DNA of 14,471 bases from Hyphochytrium catenoides (GCA_900088475.1 FLMG01003230.1:1-14471); one strand, 5' to 3'. Shown: positions 1 through 8,379, numbered from the stretch's first letter. The notes: generated by a model from the sequence alone, not told the origin. Translations and numbers: made by a program.

Positions 1-410
1 ATTAGTTAGGACTCCCCCGAACAAACGGAAACAGTGGTCCTTACTCCTACGTATCGACCGTGTATTGCTTTTTGCTGATATTGCATTCTACGGCCACTAC
101 TGCTGCTGTGCCAAGCTGTAAACCTAGTTTAGCTTAAGTTGTTGTTCTTGATCTTTGCGGAACAGCAAGTCACGTCTGTTTTCCCAAGGGTATAAGCCTT
201 TGTGAGTTGCTGAATAATATATACTTATCGAAGCGAACTTGGACGAGTCCCGCAGATGGCGATGGGTGCCTCTTCATTAGATCCTGAAAGCCTTCCGTTG
301 AGCCTTCTGTTGGCTGCTGTTGGTAATAGAGACGAGCGGCACAATTGTCCACCTATCAAGCTTCTTGAGTGAACGTGCCGCCATCTCTGTGAGCCATCTA
401 AAGCTCAAAC
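1..410. other. Upstream stretch, no gene seen
   Basis: I find no convincing coding frame, RNA gene or repeat here. The longer open frames lie on the minus strand, begin at TTG-type codons rather than ATG and have no recognisable composition. The last 100 bases presumably hold the 5' region of the gene starting at 411, but I see no clear promoter element. Confidence 0.4.
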
Positions 411-1187
411 ATGGAGCAGTACAGCTGTGAAGAGACCTATAATGGCAGCTGTGACCCATACCATCGTGTCTCTGAATTCTCACCAGAACCATTGACCAAT
501 ATTACACCTAAGGCTTTAAAATACGTGCCTTCCTATACATTGAGGAGTGTGGCTCATGGGGCGGAGATTTATGGTGCAGGACAGGCAGCTTTCGGCAACT
601 TTATTACACTGGCGCCAAACGAACACATAATGGTGGCCAATGGAGGAGTTTATCCCCGGTTGAAGTCTGTGAGACTTTGGATAGATTACCTAAGCCGCGC
701 TAAGCTCTGCGGGGCAGGAAATGGCTTGGGTGCTTGATCTCAAGTTATACCGGGTGGCAGGACTAGGTCAACAGAGCTCTATTTTGTTCGATCTAACAAA
801 TGTACCATCAGGGCTCTTCCTCATCACAACACATAGGGTTTCGACACTCCGGCGCCAATTCTGAGAGCCAAGAGGAGCAGCCCTCCCGCTCTTTCTAAAA
901 GGCACGGTCAAGCTTTGGTAGAAAGGCAGAGAAGCCGCCGGCCATTACTCTTGCGAGAGCATACAGTGCAAGAAATAGCTTCTGCGCTTTGAGGATTTTC
1001 GTAACCAAAGCAAGAAGGACGTACGGTTCTGACAAAGAGGCTGGCTGTAAAAGAAATCCTGTCGATTGAGGACATCGGGAAGACAGGTTCTAGACGAGTT
1101 CCATTCAGCCTCATTGAGGATTTGCTTGAAAATCGAAGGGCCCCAAGTACTAGGAGTCGGGCCTCTCATAGGGTGAAACAGATCTAG
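411..1187 (+). pseudogene. Unrecognised hypothetical gene, frame broken or intron-interrupted
   Basis: An ATG at 411 opens a frame of 108 codons ending at TGA 735-737. Coding-like text then continues on the same strand. About 718-861 in the next frame gives residues such as AWVLDLKLYRVAGL and SSILFDLTNVPSGLFLITTH. From about 873 the original frame resumes with a basic stretch (SKRHGQALVERQRSRRP), and after TGA 990-992 and TAA 1002-1004 it gives LTKRLAVKEILSIEDIGK and VPFSLIEDLLENRRAP, ending at TAG 1185-1187. No domain is recognised. Three short GT-AG introns (669-717, 838-872, 966-1010; 49, 35 and 45 nt), all between codons, would join these pieces into one frame; otherwise the gene is decayed. 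The minus-strand frames over 908-1211 look like shadows. The product is probably soluble and basic at its C-terminal half. That the region is coding on this strand is an inference from residue composition. Confidence 0.35.
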
Positions 1188-1404
1188 CAATCTTGTGAAC
1201 CAGGTAGACAATTAATAGAATATGATGTGCAGACGACTCCTATTCGCTGGCTTGGTTGGGTACGACAAGCTTGAATAGACATTTGAAGTTCCAATGGTTA
1301 CGAAAAGTTATAAATTAGATGAAGGGTTTGGGCAGGGCTCTTAAGAGAAAGAACGTTCCTGCTGCCTCATTGACAAAGGATTCTCCTGCTTCCTGCCTGC
1401 TGGA

Positions 1405-2387
1405 AGCTCAACTATCCGGACTCGGCTTCGAATAAAGATGCAGTCTTCGAGCAGGGAAAGGCTCCAACCCGTAGACGCTGTTGTCTCACCGTCGACCTCC
1501 CTGAGGCCCAGAGATGGATCCAGTCGGTACAAACCCATGTGGGGAAAAAGGCGAGAATATAGAAACACCAGCGACAACGCTAAGGTGACCGAGTTCATCA
1601 ACAAGACATACTTTAATGCACGCCGGACTCTCTTGGGCATAGCATCATAAAGGAAAGAAGTACTGGCCATTGTCCATAGAAACTGGAGAGCTAGGAGCCA
1701 CCCATGAGCTGAAAAGCCGAAGACTCCAGCTAGTGACACCGAGAATAGTGAACCTTCTAGGACGAACAGCTTGGCATCAAAGGTTGCAATAGACAATGAG
1801 CACAAAGCAAAGTTCGACGCGCCAATAACGTGGAAGGCAGCAATGACGACTAACGACAGATAAACCGACCCTGTTACCAAAACCATATCTTTGTTCTTGC
1901 TCATTAGCGTCGTCCACCAATGGACAACGCCTAATAGCTGGGCTGCCCATGCTAGTGGCGTGATAAGCCGGTGCTGGTCGCGGCACCATTGGAAAAACCG
2001 TCGCCCAAAGAGGCACTCCATCACTGTTAACCTGCTTTCGACCCCAGTAAGTTCCCGTAAAGGCTCGGAGGTTACCATGGCCAATATCTTTTGTCGAGCA
2101 GGCCCTAGGTACGAGCTGCTGTTAAATGAGGTGTCCTCCTCACCATCACCTTCGAGGGCTGAAGACATCTGAGCATCTTGCTGCTGGGTCACCTTACTCA
2201 CAGTTGGAATATTCTTCCCTGGTATTGGCGCGATGGTTTGGACTTTGCTTAGTGATCGGTTGTAGGTTAGGCAGCTCTGGATCTCCGTCATGGCTTCTAC
2301 CAGATATTTCTTTGTAAGTTCATGAAGGGCAGGTTGGCTCTGCAGATAAGCTAGAAGACATTCGCATATGTAGAAGGTCATGTCTTC
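1405..2387 (-). repeat. Module A2 of gene A
   Basis: This is the second copy of the membrane module, starting at KEDMTF and ending at RSRVRIVE. It contains five predicted hydrophobic helices, the FDA motif (IATFDAKLFVLEGSL), the YDA-P motif (FLYDAMPKRVRRALKY) and the terminal DCIFI motif. Between WSLSL and DCIFI only two residues remain, where A1 has 27, so a hydrophobic helix is deleted in frame. The frame is otherwise open. Confidence 0.7.
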
Positions 2388-2480
2388 TTTCGTCTCTGTT
2401 CCCTGATTGATTTCTGGTCGGAGTTTTGATAGGTCTTCACTTTCTCTCAATGGCAGACTGGTTATGCTCGATTCTTGCAC

Positions 2481-3531
2481 ATCCATTACCCGCACCCGAC
2501 TTTGTATAAAGATGCAATCCCCTGGATGCTTAAAAGCTAAGTAGGTAGTCCTAAGCCACACGAAGGTTACAGTGGAGCCACGGTTCAGCAAAGCATCCAC
2601 CAAGGAAATGCTCCATTTGGAAGCATTTCCAGAGCGCTTCTCAATCATACCGTGACCTGGATCTAATATGTAAACTCCCATCGCCGGTACAGCTCCAAAG
2701 TAGATGAGTACCAATGCCAAGACCAAGTTGACGGCGTTACTGCCAAGGCGTATTTCATGGCGATGCGAATTTTTCTGGGGATAGCATCATAAAGGAAAAA
2801 GGACCACGTCATGGTCCCCAGCAGTTGAAAGCCCAAAAGACAGCCCGGGGCCGAAAAATTGAAAACTCCCGCCAATGCTACGGACAGAAGTGATCCCTGC
2901 AAGAAGAGGAGCTTGGCGTCGTAGGTCCAAACAGATGTAAGGAACAGGGAAAGGCGTGAGACTGCCATGAAGAAGTGGAGCAACCCAATGGCAGTGGTGG
3001 GCAGAAAGAGAAGTCCAGTAAGGAGTGCTATATCCCGTTCTTTTAGCATTAGCGTCGGCCACCAAGCAATGAAACCAATAACCTGAGCAACCAAAGTGGC
3101 AGCACCAACTAGCTTTTTGTGTTTCCACCACCAGTTGCAGAGCTGCCTGCCAACCAGCCATTCCATCATCGTCAGACTGCTTTCCAGCTCGTTGAACTCT
3201 GCGTAAGACAGTTGCGTGATGAGAGCTCGCCCTTTCGAGCGATGGTGGGTTGTATCCAGAGGAATTACCATTTTCCTTCGCTAGCAAGCTTATTTTTTAA
3301 AGTACGCTCTGCCAGGGTTAGGATATGGTCCCTTGCTGACAGCTTTGACTTGACTGCTATCAGAGCTCGGCTATTCACTTTGGTTTCTGATGAGCTGTTT
3401 AAAGAGGATCGATTTTCTGTGATGGTCTCTAACAGGAACCTTTCGGTAGGCTCAGTGACAATCGGGCGCTTCTGAAGGCATTTGATTAGAAGCTGGCAGA
3501 GCCGAGCTGCCGTAAAGTCTACTTCTTCCAT
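2481..3531 (-). repeat. Module A1 of gene A
   Basis: This is the first and more complete copy of the module in gene A, from MEEVDF to RVRVMD. It carries VWTYDAKLLFLQGSLLSV, FLYDAIPRKIRIAMKY, WSISLVDALLNRGSTV and HPGDCIFIQ. The frame breaks near 3268 and near 2738. Judged by motif sharing, A1 is closer to A2 than to either module of gene B. Confidence 0.7.
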
Positions 3532-3582
3532 TCTTTTGGCGATATAAGAATCAGCCCCAGGGGGGGAAACAAGTAGCATATG

Positions 3583-3598
3583 TTTTATTATAATAAAA
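3583..3598. repeat. Perfect 16-bp AT palindrome
   Basis: TTTTATTA is followed directly by its reverse complement TAATAAAA, a perfect two-fold symmetric site. It ends four bases upstream of the candidate ATG of gene A. It could be a dimeric factor site, a start-proximal AT element, or chance in AT-rich DNA. Confidence 0.5.
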
Positions 3599-3814
3599 AG
3601 CAAATGATGAAGTAATCCCTCACTCGGTCGGAAGACGGAACTGGCAGGAGGACTGGTGTAGCACTACCTACCAGTGTTTGTTGAGGAGAAAGACGAAGCG
3701 CTGTTGGCTTCACCCTCTTGTTCCATGGAAAAAGAAAGCCAGAGCGCTCTGTTGGATGGACGAAGATGAGCTCAACTCCTCGCGCGCACAAGAATCAATT
3801 CTATGCGGTGGTAA

Positions 3815-3829
3815 TATTTATTATAAATA
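3815..3829. repeat. Small AT palindrome in divergent spacer
   Basis: TATTTA, a three-base centre (TTA) and TAAATA form a perfect six-base inverted repeat. It sits in the same AT-rich spacer as the 16-bp palindrome. Its function is unknown, and chance is a fair explanation for such short AT arms. Confidence 0.35.
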
Positions 3830-4085
3830 GTTCTATTATTATGCCATCGGCAACAATGCAAATTCAGTCAGCTGCCTTGAAAGTCTTTGCTGGATTCCTG
3901 ATCTGCCATGCATCTCTGGAACTTGTACGGCCGTTACTTTTACCCCCTGTTACATTACATTACATACATACTGCAGATACAATCTCCTGCCATTATGAAG
4001 ACATGACATTCCCCTTGCATTGCTTACATTACAGTCAGCACTTGCTTGCATCGACGTCTCAGTTCCAACGAGGGTCCACCGTATA

Positions 4086-5485
4086 ATGTACCAGAGCTTC
4101 AAAAGATTCATGAGACAAGCTCTCTGCCAGATTAACAAGAGCTCCAATAACAGAGGACGATTGATGAGGCTGTCTCGAAGAATGACAACGGTGGCGAAGG
4201 TTCCGGCTTCAAAGCCCGCACTGGACAGTCAGAATCCAGAAAGTCAGTTCGAAAGCGTGCTTGGTCAACAGAACTCCTCGGTAACCCTACCAGAAAGAAG
4301 TGGCCATTGATAAGCAGCTTGACAGCTGTGAATCTCAGTCTGTACCTGGACTTGTCCTCATGGCCCCATCAAATCTTATACTCAAGGATCACAAGCCGTT
4401 GGCTTCACCTCGGAATTCGCAATCAAAGAGTGGCAAGCTGGCTAAACGACTATCTGTCTTGAAGGATAGCTTAAGGGGAAGGAATGAGACAAGCGGCATA
4501 GGGGCTGGAGATGGAGCAGATGCAGCGGCTGTGGATTCGGAAGGGTCTTACTCTTATAGGACCTCTGGCACGCAGGAGACATTGTGTGCTAAGGGTAATT
4601 GGACAACAAACGGGTATCTCTCAGCGGCCCCAGTCTCTACAGATAACCAAAGCGGGCTCCCCCAAGTGAACTCTAGAATATTTCGGATCTACCCCGAGGA
4701 GAAGGCAGGACTGCCCGAACAACAAAACAAAACACCGTCAACGGGCGGTAAAAAGAAGACTCTCATCCCAGTCACTTCCTATGAGGCATTCTCAGTCGAC
4801 GACAGCCACATGACCCTCCTTACAAAGTTAACAGGAGACCCGTTGGCTATGAGAGCGTGGCAAAAGCATAAGCTGTTTGTGCTGGGTTCAGGCGGGTTGC
4901 CTTTCGGTCACGATGATAAGCTTCTACCTCCAAGTGCTGGACCTTAGTGACGTCTCGCGCGTGATGCTGTGCTTCATGTGCTTCTTGGGGGCAAGCATAG
5001 TCACCACAGCCTTCCTCGCTAACGCCAACGTCAAGCTCCTTCGCATGCTGTTCTACCAGTTCGACGCCGTATTTTTCACTGGAGAAGCTCTGACTTTTGG
5101 ATCTACTCTATGGGGCGTATTCTGCTTTTCGGTCTGGGGTTTCTTTCTGAGCTGCGCAGGGTTCATGGCGGGAATGTGGGTTGTTCTTTATGACGCCTTT
5201 CCACCCTCGGTCAGGCAGACCATGCGGTGGACCTACTTGTTGGGTATACCTGGCTTCTCCTTCATAGTTGTTGGTGTGTCTCTGAGATACTTTAAGGGCA
5301 TGTGCTTCCGATATCACCCGCGGCCTCATTGGCGAAAACGAATGAACGGTATGGAGCTTTTCGCTAATCAATGCCTGTATGAATGCAGGTTATACGGTTT
5401 TAGTCTTGGCTTTGAGAGTAATGCAGGCCACTTTGACACATCCAAAGGATTGTGTCATTATTCAAGTGCCTCTACGGGTGGTGGA
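4086..5485 (+). repeat. Module B1 of gene B
   Basis: The first module has a long polar insertion between the N-terminal helix and the membrane core. The core begins with SHMTLLTKLTGDPL and QKHKLFV, matching ESSLTMMEWLVGRQL and KHKKLVG of A1. About five hydrophobic helices follow, then WSFSLINACMNAGYTV and HPKDCVIIQVPLRVVE. The WSFSL motif is read in the frame starting at 5346, while the preceding VLYDAFPPSVRQTMRW is read in another, which places the frame break between them. Confidence 0.65.
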
Positions 5486-5508
5486 GACAAATGGGGAGGC
5501 GGAGCAGG

Positions 5509-6520
5509 ACGAAGTGGATAGAGCGATCGACGAGGTAGCCCAGTGCATAGGAGCAGCCGAGTTCCTGTCTAGTCTATTGCAGGAAAAGCGGAACCTTAGA
5601 AGAGCCGCACATGTTGCCAAGGATGCTGAAGAGAATATCAGCAAGAACACCACTACTGGTCGGCAAAAGCAGTTTCTCAAGCCACAAAGAAACAAATGGA
5701 GGTTGGTCCTTGCGTCAGTGATGCCTGTGAAACGACTTGATTGTCGCCAGAGTTCAAGGACTTGGATTTTATGGCTCTGTGGTGGAAAGTATCAGCGCTT
5801 TTGGTTCCGACATCACATTGTGTTCTCGAACGTCCTGGGATCTTTAGGTCTGGCGTGGTATCTATCCTTCTTGGGCTTGTATCCTTACGTCCGCTACTTC
5901 CACAATATTGGCTTTGCTCTATCTAACGTCATAGCCGTACTCGTGCTGTACCATGTGTATGGAGCCATCACCAATTGCACACTCAGCCTGATGATCGTCG
6001 CATCATTTGATGCTATCTTTATCTTTGTAGAGGGGATCATGTGCGTGATGTCCTTATGGATTCTTCAATGTCCAACAGTGCACAGCCTCATCTACTCCAT
6101 CTCATTGCTTGGAGGCATCACCTTGTGGCTGCTCTTTGACGCTGTCTCGGTTGCTGCTCGGCGTAAGATGCAGAAGAGCTATTACGTAACCATGGTTACT
6201 TTCATTCCGATCCTTTTCACGGTTCACTTTAGACAGCCTAGATCTTTCTGTCTAGCTGAGGTAAATATAAAACACGGCCTCAGGCTTTCCGAAGCTGACA
6301 GCGGAGCGAACGTCAACGACTCCGGGCTACTTTTGAGCTTCGGCGCTACTGATGATGAATTTTCAGGCCGAGTTGGCTGTGGGTTGGTCGATGATGGAGC
6401 TATGCATGACCTCTGGGCTCACGGTGCTGATATTCATGGGTAAGATCGTGTTCTTTCTTCTGCGGTATCCAGATCGCTGCACCATTCTCCAGTCCTCTGA
6501 ACGTCTGCTGGAGGTGTTAG
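5509..6520 (+). repeat. Module B2 of gene B
   Basis: The second module begins with an acidic helix (DEVDRAIDEVAQCIG), then a basic linker, then a membrane core running from about FWFRHHIVFSNVLGS to VTFIPILFTVHF. It carries FDA (VASFDAIFIFVEG) but LFDAVSVAARR in place of YDA-P, losing the proline. The tail has WSMMEL and YPDRCTILQSSERLLE. It is the most divergent of the four modules. One frame change is needed near 6345. Confidence 0.65.
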
Positions 6521-6558
6521 ATCCTGAAGAGACCAATGACAGCGACAGTCTCTCTTGA

Positions 6559-7167
6559 ACAGAACTATGGGAGCCTAGTAGGGCAAACGGGAATTGATTA
6601 CGACCATGACATAGCGATAGTAACAAGCAGCCTCTGCTCTGAGCTACGTGCACATACAGCTGTCAACGTACTTTACTCTTAATACCATGGCCACCTATGT
6701 ACCACTAGAGGAGATATAATTTGGTCGCCCTTACGTCTGCATCTTCTGCAGCTATAACGCTTTCCCCGTTCTCTTTTCCCGGTGGTCACAAACTCATGAC
6801 TGCCCCTGCGTCAACATGAGCACTCTCCAATACTAAATCTGTTTGATTATGCTATCTTTGAAAATGTAAGGAGAAGCCCCTCTATAGAGCAGAAAGCGCC
6901 AGGCGTTTACAGTGTCCAGGTTGGAAGAAGACGCAATGATGGTGTTTTATGCGTGAAGGAGACTGACCACGTCCTTCTTTTAAATCTGGGTAGGAAATGA
7001 AGTCTTGCCTTGCAAGGGGTGCGTCCACTAAGCTGAAAGCCGACCAATTCTGAAGAAGCATAGTTCCGTCCAGCTCCCGAACCCACTAGGTCATAATTGA
7101 TACTGTTGGAACATGTGGAACGACGAGGACGAGGTGAACCGATGTTAAAGACGATTGGCGCGCCTAA
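6559..7167. other. Mostly noncoding, one coding-like fragment
   Basis: No gene can be supported. A 66-codon frame on the plus strand between TGA 6797-6799 and TGA 6998-7000 has gene-like composition (FDYAIFENVRRSPSIEQK; GVLCVKETDHVLLLNLGRK) but lacks an ATG and matches nothing I know. It may be an exon or a relic. Around 7104-7140 there is a short acidic frame (MWNDEDEVNRC). No RNA gene is seen. Confidence 0.3.
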
Positions 7168-7263
7168 GGACGTCTGTGGGTAGGTTACCGCCTGCCACGT
7201 AAAGAGTCACAGACTGCTGTGGGTCGCTATTGGCTCGAACTTAGACTGTGTCGGAACGTCACA

Positions 7264-7416
7264 ATGTTCAGCCAACAAAGCCCTACCCACTACCAGCGAT
7301 GCGAGAGAGACAGAAACATACATGATCCCTACAGTAGGTCTCTTATGCGTTCAAGAATACCAGTGATCGACGGAAGAGATGCTGACACGAGAAACGAAGT
7401 GAAGGCCAAACACTAA
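7264..7416 (+). CDS. Small hypothetical reading frame, doubtful
   Basis: An ATG at 7264 gives about 50 residues, Arg/Ser-rich (YQRCERDRNIHDPYSRSLM; RIPVIDGRDADTRNEVKAKH), ending at TAA 7414-7416. The frame is open upstream to a TAA at 7165-7167 (GRLWVGYRLPRKESQTAV), so the ATG may not be the true start and this could be the last exon of something. No domain or signal is recognised. Chance is a fair alternative. Confidence 0.2.
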   Translation: MFSQQSPTHYQRCERDRNIHDPYSRSLMRSRIPVIDGRDADTRNEVKAKH

Positions 7417-7525
7417 ATACCATTGCGCAAGTAATAAGTGTCAGAGATCTGAACATAGTATGTTGATTGGGGAGATAGAAGAAGAAGAATGTGACAGGCA
7501 ATCGCGCCTTTGAGCTTCATTTACT

Positions 7526-7553
7526 GGGCAGTGACTCATGACTGAGTTACCCC
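7526..7553. repeat. Stem-loop with GTGACTCA/TGAGTTAC arms
   Basis: GTGACTCA (7531-7538) pairs with TGAGTTAC (7543-7550) around a TGAC loop, with one wobble pair. An outer GGG (7526-7528) can pair with CCC (7551-7553). GATTGGGG at 7465-7472 is the reverse complement of CCCCAATC at 7551-7558, offering an alternative longer-range pairing. Confidence 0.4.
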
Positions 7554-7657
7554 CAATCCAGTTATCAGCGAGGCAGGAGTGCAACAGCACTCGAGTCAGA
7601 AACGCTAAGCCATCACATGCTCAATCTTTTCTTAGCTTTGGACATCTCCAGAAGCCT

Positions 7658-7701
7658 CAATAACTTAGCTCTCCCAATGTGCTAATGCCGCTGAGTTATT
7701 G
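7658..7701. repeat. Inverted repeat, 12-bp arms
   Basis: CAATAACTTAGC (7658-7669) and GCTGAGTTATTG (7690-7701) are inverted copies with a single T/G wobble, separated by 20 bases. The right arm shares TGAGTTA with the stem-loop at 7526-7553. Confidence 0.4.
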
Positions 7702-7905
7702 CCTCCATTAGACTAATGACCAAGGCAGACGACTGACCTACGCCGGCTTCTTTCGTTCTGCGAAATAAACTTGGGTAAGACCACACCCAGAAACCCATTA
7801 GGACGTCTCAGCTCTGGGCACTGGCAGGAACGCTGGAACACACTTCTTTTATACAGAGTAGTAGATTAAGGTTTATTGTTACGAAACCAGCACACCTTCC
7901 TCGCG

Positions 7906-8295
7906 ATGACAGTTGGTGAGCGGATCTTCTGATGATGTTCGGACCACTACGTTCTTTACCCTACCGCAGACTATCCACAGGCAGCTCTGGTCAAGGCCAA
8001 ACCAGCGGAGCGTGAAGCGTCTCTCATCAGAAGAAATATCTTCATCTAAGCAGGAGCAAGTGAGCCATTTTTTGCTCCAAGAAGTTCTTCAAGAGCTGCT
8101 TTCAGCCTTGCGACTGCTGAACGAGCAAACAAAGCTCCTCCTGACGCAACAAAGCACCATACAACACCTTGTTGTAGGGTTGATTGGGGCACAAAACGTA
8201 TCAACCGACAACTTGTGCGGCAGATTACCAAGGTTCAACTTCTGCTTCAAAACCATAATTTGGCGGCATGGACCGAGGAGAAGGAAGGCGCATAA
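7906..8295 (+). pseudogene. Coiled-coil protein fragment, frame-disrupted
   Basis: The clearest part is a Leu/Gln-rich helical stretch, from SSKQEQVSHFLLQEVLQ through LLSALRLLNEQTKLLLTQ to QSTIQHLVVGL. It has leucines at coiled-coil spacing and is read in the frame containing 7913. That frame has no ATG. The coil continues in the frame one base back (ITKVQLLLQNHNLAAWTEEKE) and stops at TAA 8293-8295, so a one-base loss or a 50-nt GT-AG intron at 8174-8223 (GTAGGG...GGCAG) lies between. An ATG at 7906 followed at 7916 by a good donor (GTGAGC) could supply a first exon. After the TAA the same frame reads LIGEELDEVLKMIEGQERK, ending at 8379, so the stop may itself be a lesion. Function is unknown; a small oligomerising protein is as far as the sequence goes. 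Confidence 0.35.
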
Positions 8296-8379
8296 TTGTC
8301 GGTGTTAATTGGTGAGGAGTTGGATGAGGTGCTGAAGATGATAGAAGGGCAAGAGAGAAAATGGTGTCTTAGTTTATAG

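Larger units (their letters stand above)
1341..3579 (-). pseudogene. Gene A: two-module multi-pass membrane protein, frame-disrupted
   Basis: The family is not recognised, so no function is assigned. Reading on the minus strand from ATG 3579-3577 (a second ATG is at 3531), the protein has two related modules, A1 then A2. Each has a cytosolic-looking start (EEVDF or KEDMTF), about five hydrophobic helices, and a charged tail. Shared motifs in order are ESSLTMMEWL/ESRLTVMECL, WWPTLM/WWTTLM, TYDAKLLFLQGSL/TFDAKLFVLEGSL, FLYDAIPRKIR/FLYDAMPKRVR, LDP, WSISL/WSLSL, and DCIFIQSRVRV/DCIFIRSRVRI. The frame changes twice. Near 2738 one base is missing: from YDA to LDP the two modules have identical spacing once it is allowed for. 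Near 3268 either one base is missing in an A-run, or a 74-nt GT-AG intron lies at 3305-3232. From about 2738 the frame stays open through the end of A1, the linker and all of A2 to the stop at 1341, so the modules are fused. A2 has also lost the sixth hydrophobic segment. It is divergent from gene B across a 500 bp spacer. Calling it a pseudogene assumes the bases are correct. Confidence 0.6.
3580..4085. promoter_or_regulatory. Divergent spacer between genes A and B
   Basis: About 500 bp separate the first usable ATG of gene A (minus) from the first in-frame ATG of gene B (plus, 4086), so any promoters of the pair must lie here. The segment is AT-rich around 3580-3600 and 3810-3845 and holds two palindromes and a short TTACA repeat at 3950-3969. 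An upstream exon of gene B may also lie here: frame 1 around 3994-4011 reads YEDMTF, matching KEDMTF of module A2. Removing a 29-nt GT-AG stretch (4034-4062) gives the same spacing to the next conserved residues as in A2. Confidence 0.4.
4086..6558 (+). pseudogene. Gene B: two-module multi-pass membrane protein, frame-disrupted
   Basis: This is a relative of gene A on the other strand, again with two tandem modules (B1, B2) and no known function. The first in-frame ATG is 4086 (MYQSFKRFMRQALCQ, matching the TKKYLVEAM region of A2). An earlier exon is possible, with ATG 3841 a candidate. A hydrophilic, Ser/Gly-rich stretch (about 4140-4790) precedes the B1 membrane core. Motifs are FYQFDAVFFTGEAL, VLYDAFPPSVRQTMRW, WSFSLINACMNAGYTV and HPKDCVIIQ in B1; VASFDAIFIFVEG, LLFDAVSVAARRKMQK, WSMMELCMTSGLTV and YPDRCTILQ in B2. 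Frame changes occur near 4297, 4885, 5348 and 6345, each +1, plus a possible -1 near 4014 if an earlier exon is used. At 5348 one extra G explains the shift exactly. At 4297 and 6345 short introns (4281-4317; 6312-6366) would also work. The stop is at 6556-6558. B may be a decayed gene, or intact behind unrecognised introns and sequence errors. Confidence 0.6.
7417..7905. other. Gene-free stretch with inverted repeats
   Basis: No reading frame of note is present on either strand. The stretch is marked by several inverted repeats between 7465 and 7701, listed separately, which could form stem-loops in DNA or RNA. Otherwise nothing is recognised. Confidence 0.4.

Noticed and set aside
908-1211. 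Minus-strand open frames of 68 and 88 codons
   Set aside because: They lie opposite better coding-like plus-strand text and have unconvincing residue composition.
2787-3287. Minus-strand 166-codon frame overlapping module A1
   Set aside because: It is the third frame of the same strand and lacks the conserved module motifs, so it is a shadow.
4879-4891. A 13-nt GT-AG stretch at the frame break near 4885
   Set aside because: Too short for a spliceosomal intron in almost any organism, and a one-base change gives the same module spacing as A2.
5350-5389. A textbook-looking 40-nt intron (GTATGG donor, CTAAT branch, TGCAG acceptor) that would restore the frame in gene B
   Set aside because: The segment encodes WSFSLINACMNAG, which matches WSISLVDALLNRG of module A1 without gaps, so it is coding. 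A single extra G near 5348 explains the shift.
1341-6558. Programmed ribosomal frameshifting as the cause of the frame breaks
   Set aside because: The sites share no slippery heptamer or common stop context and differ in direction, so a shared recoding signal is not supported, though not excluded.
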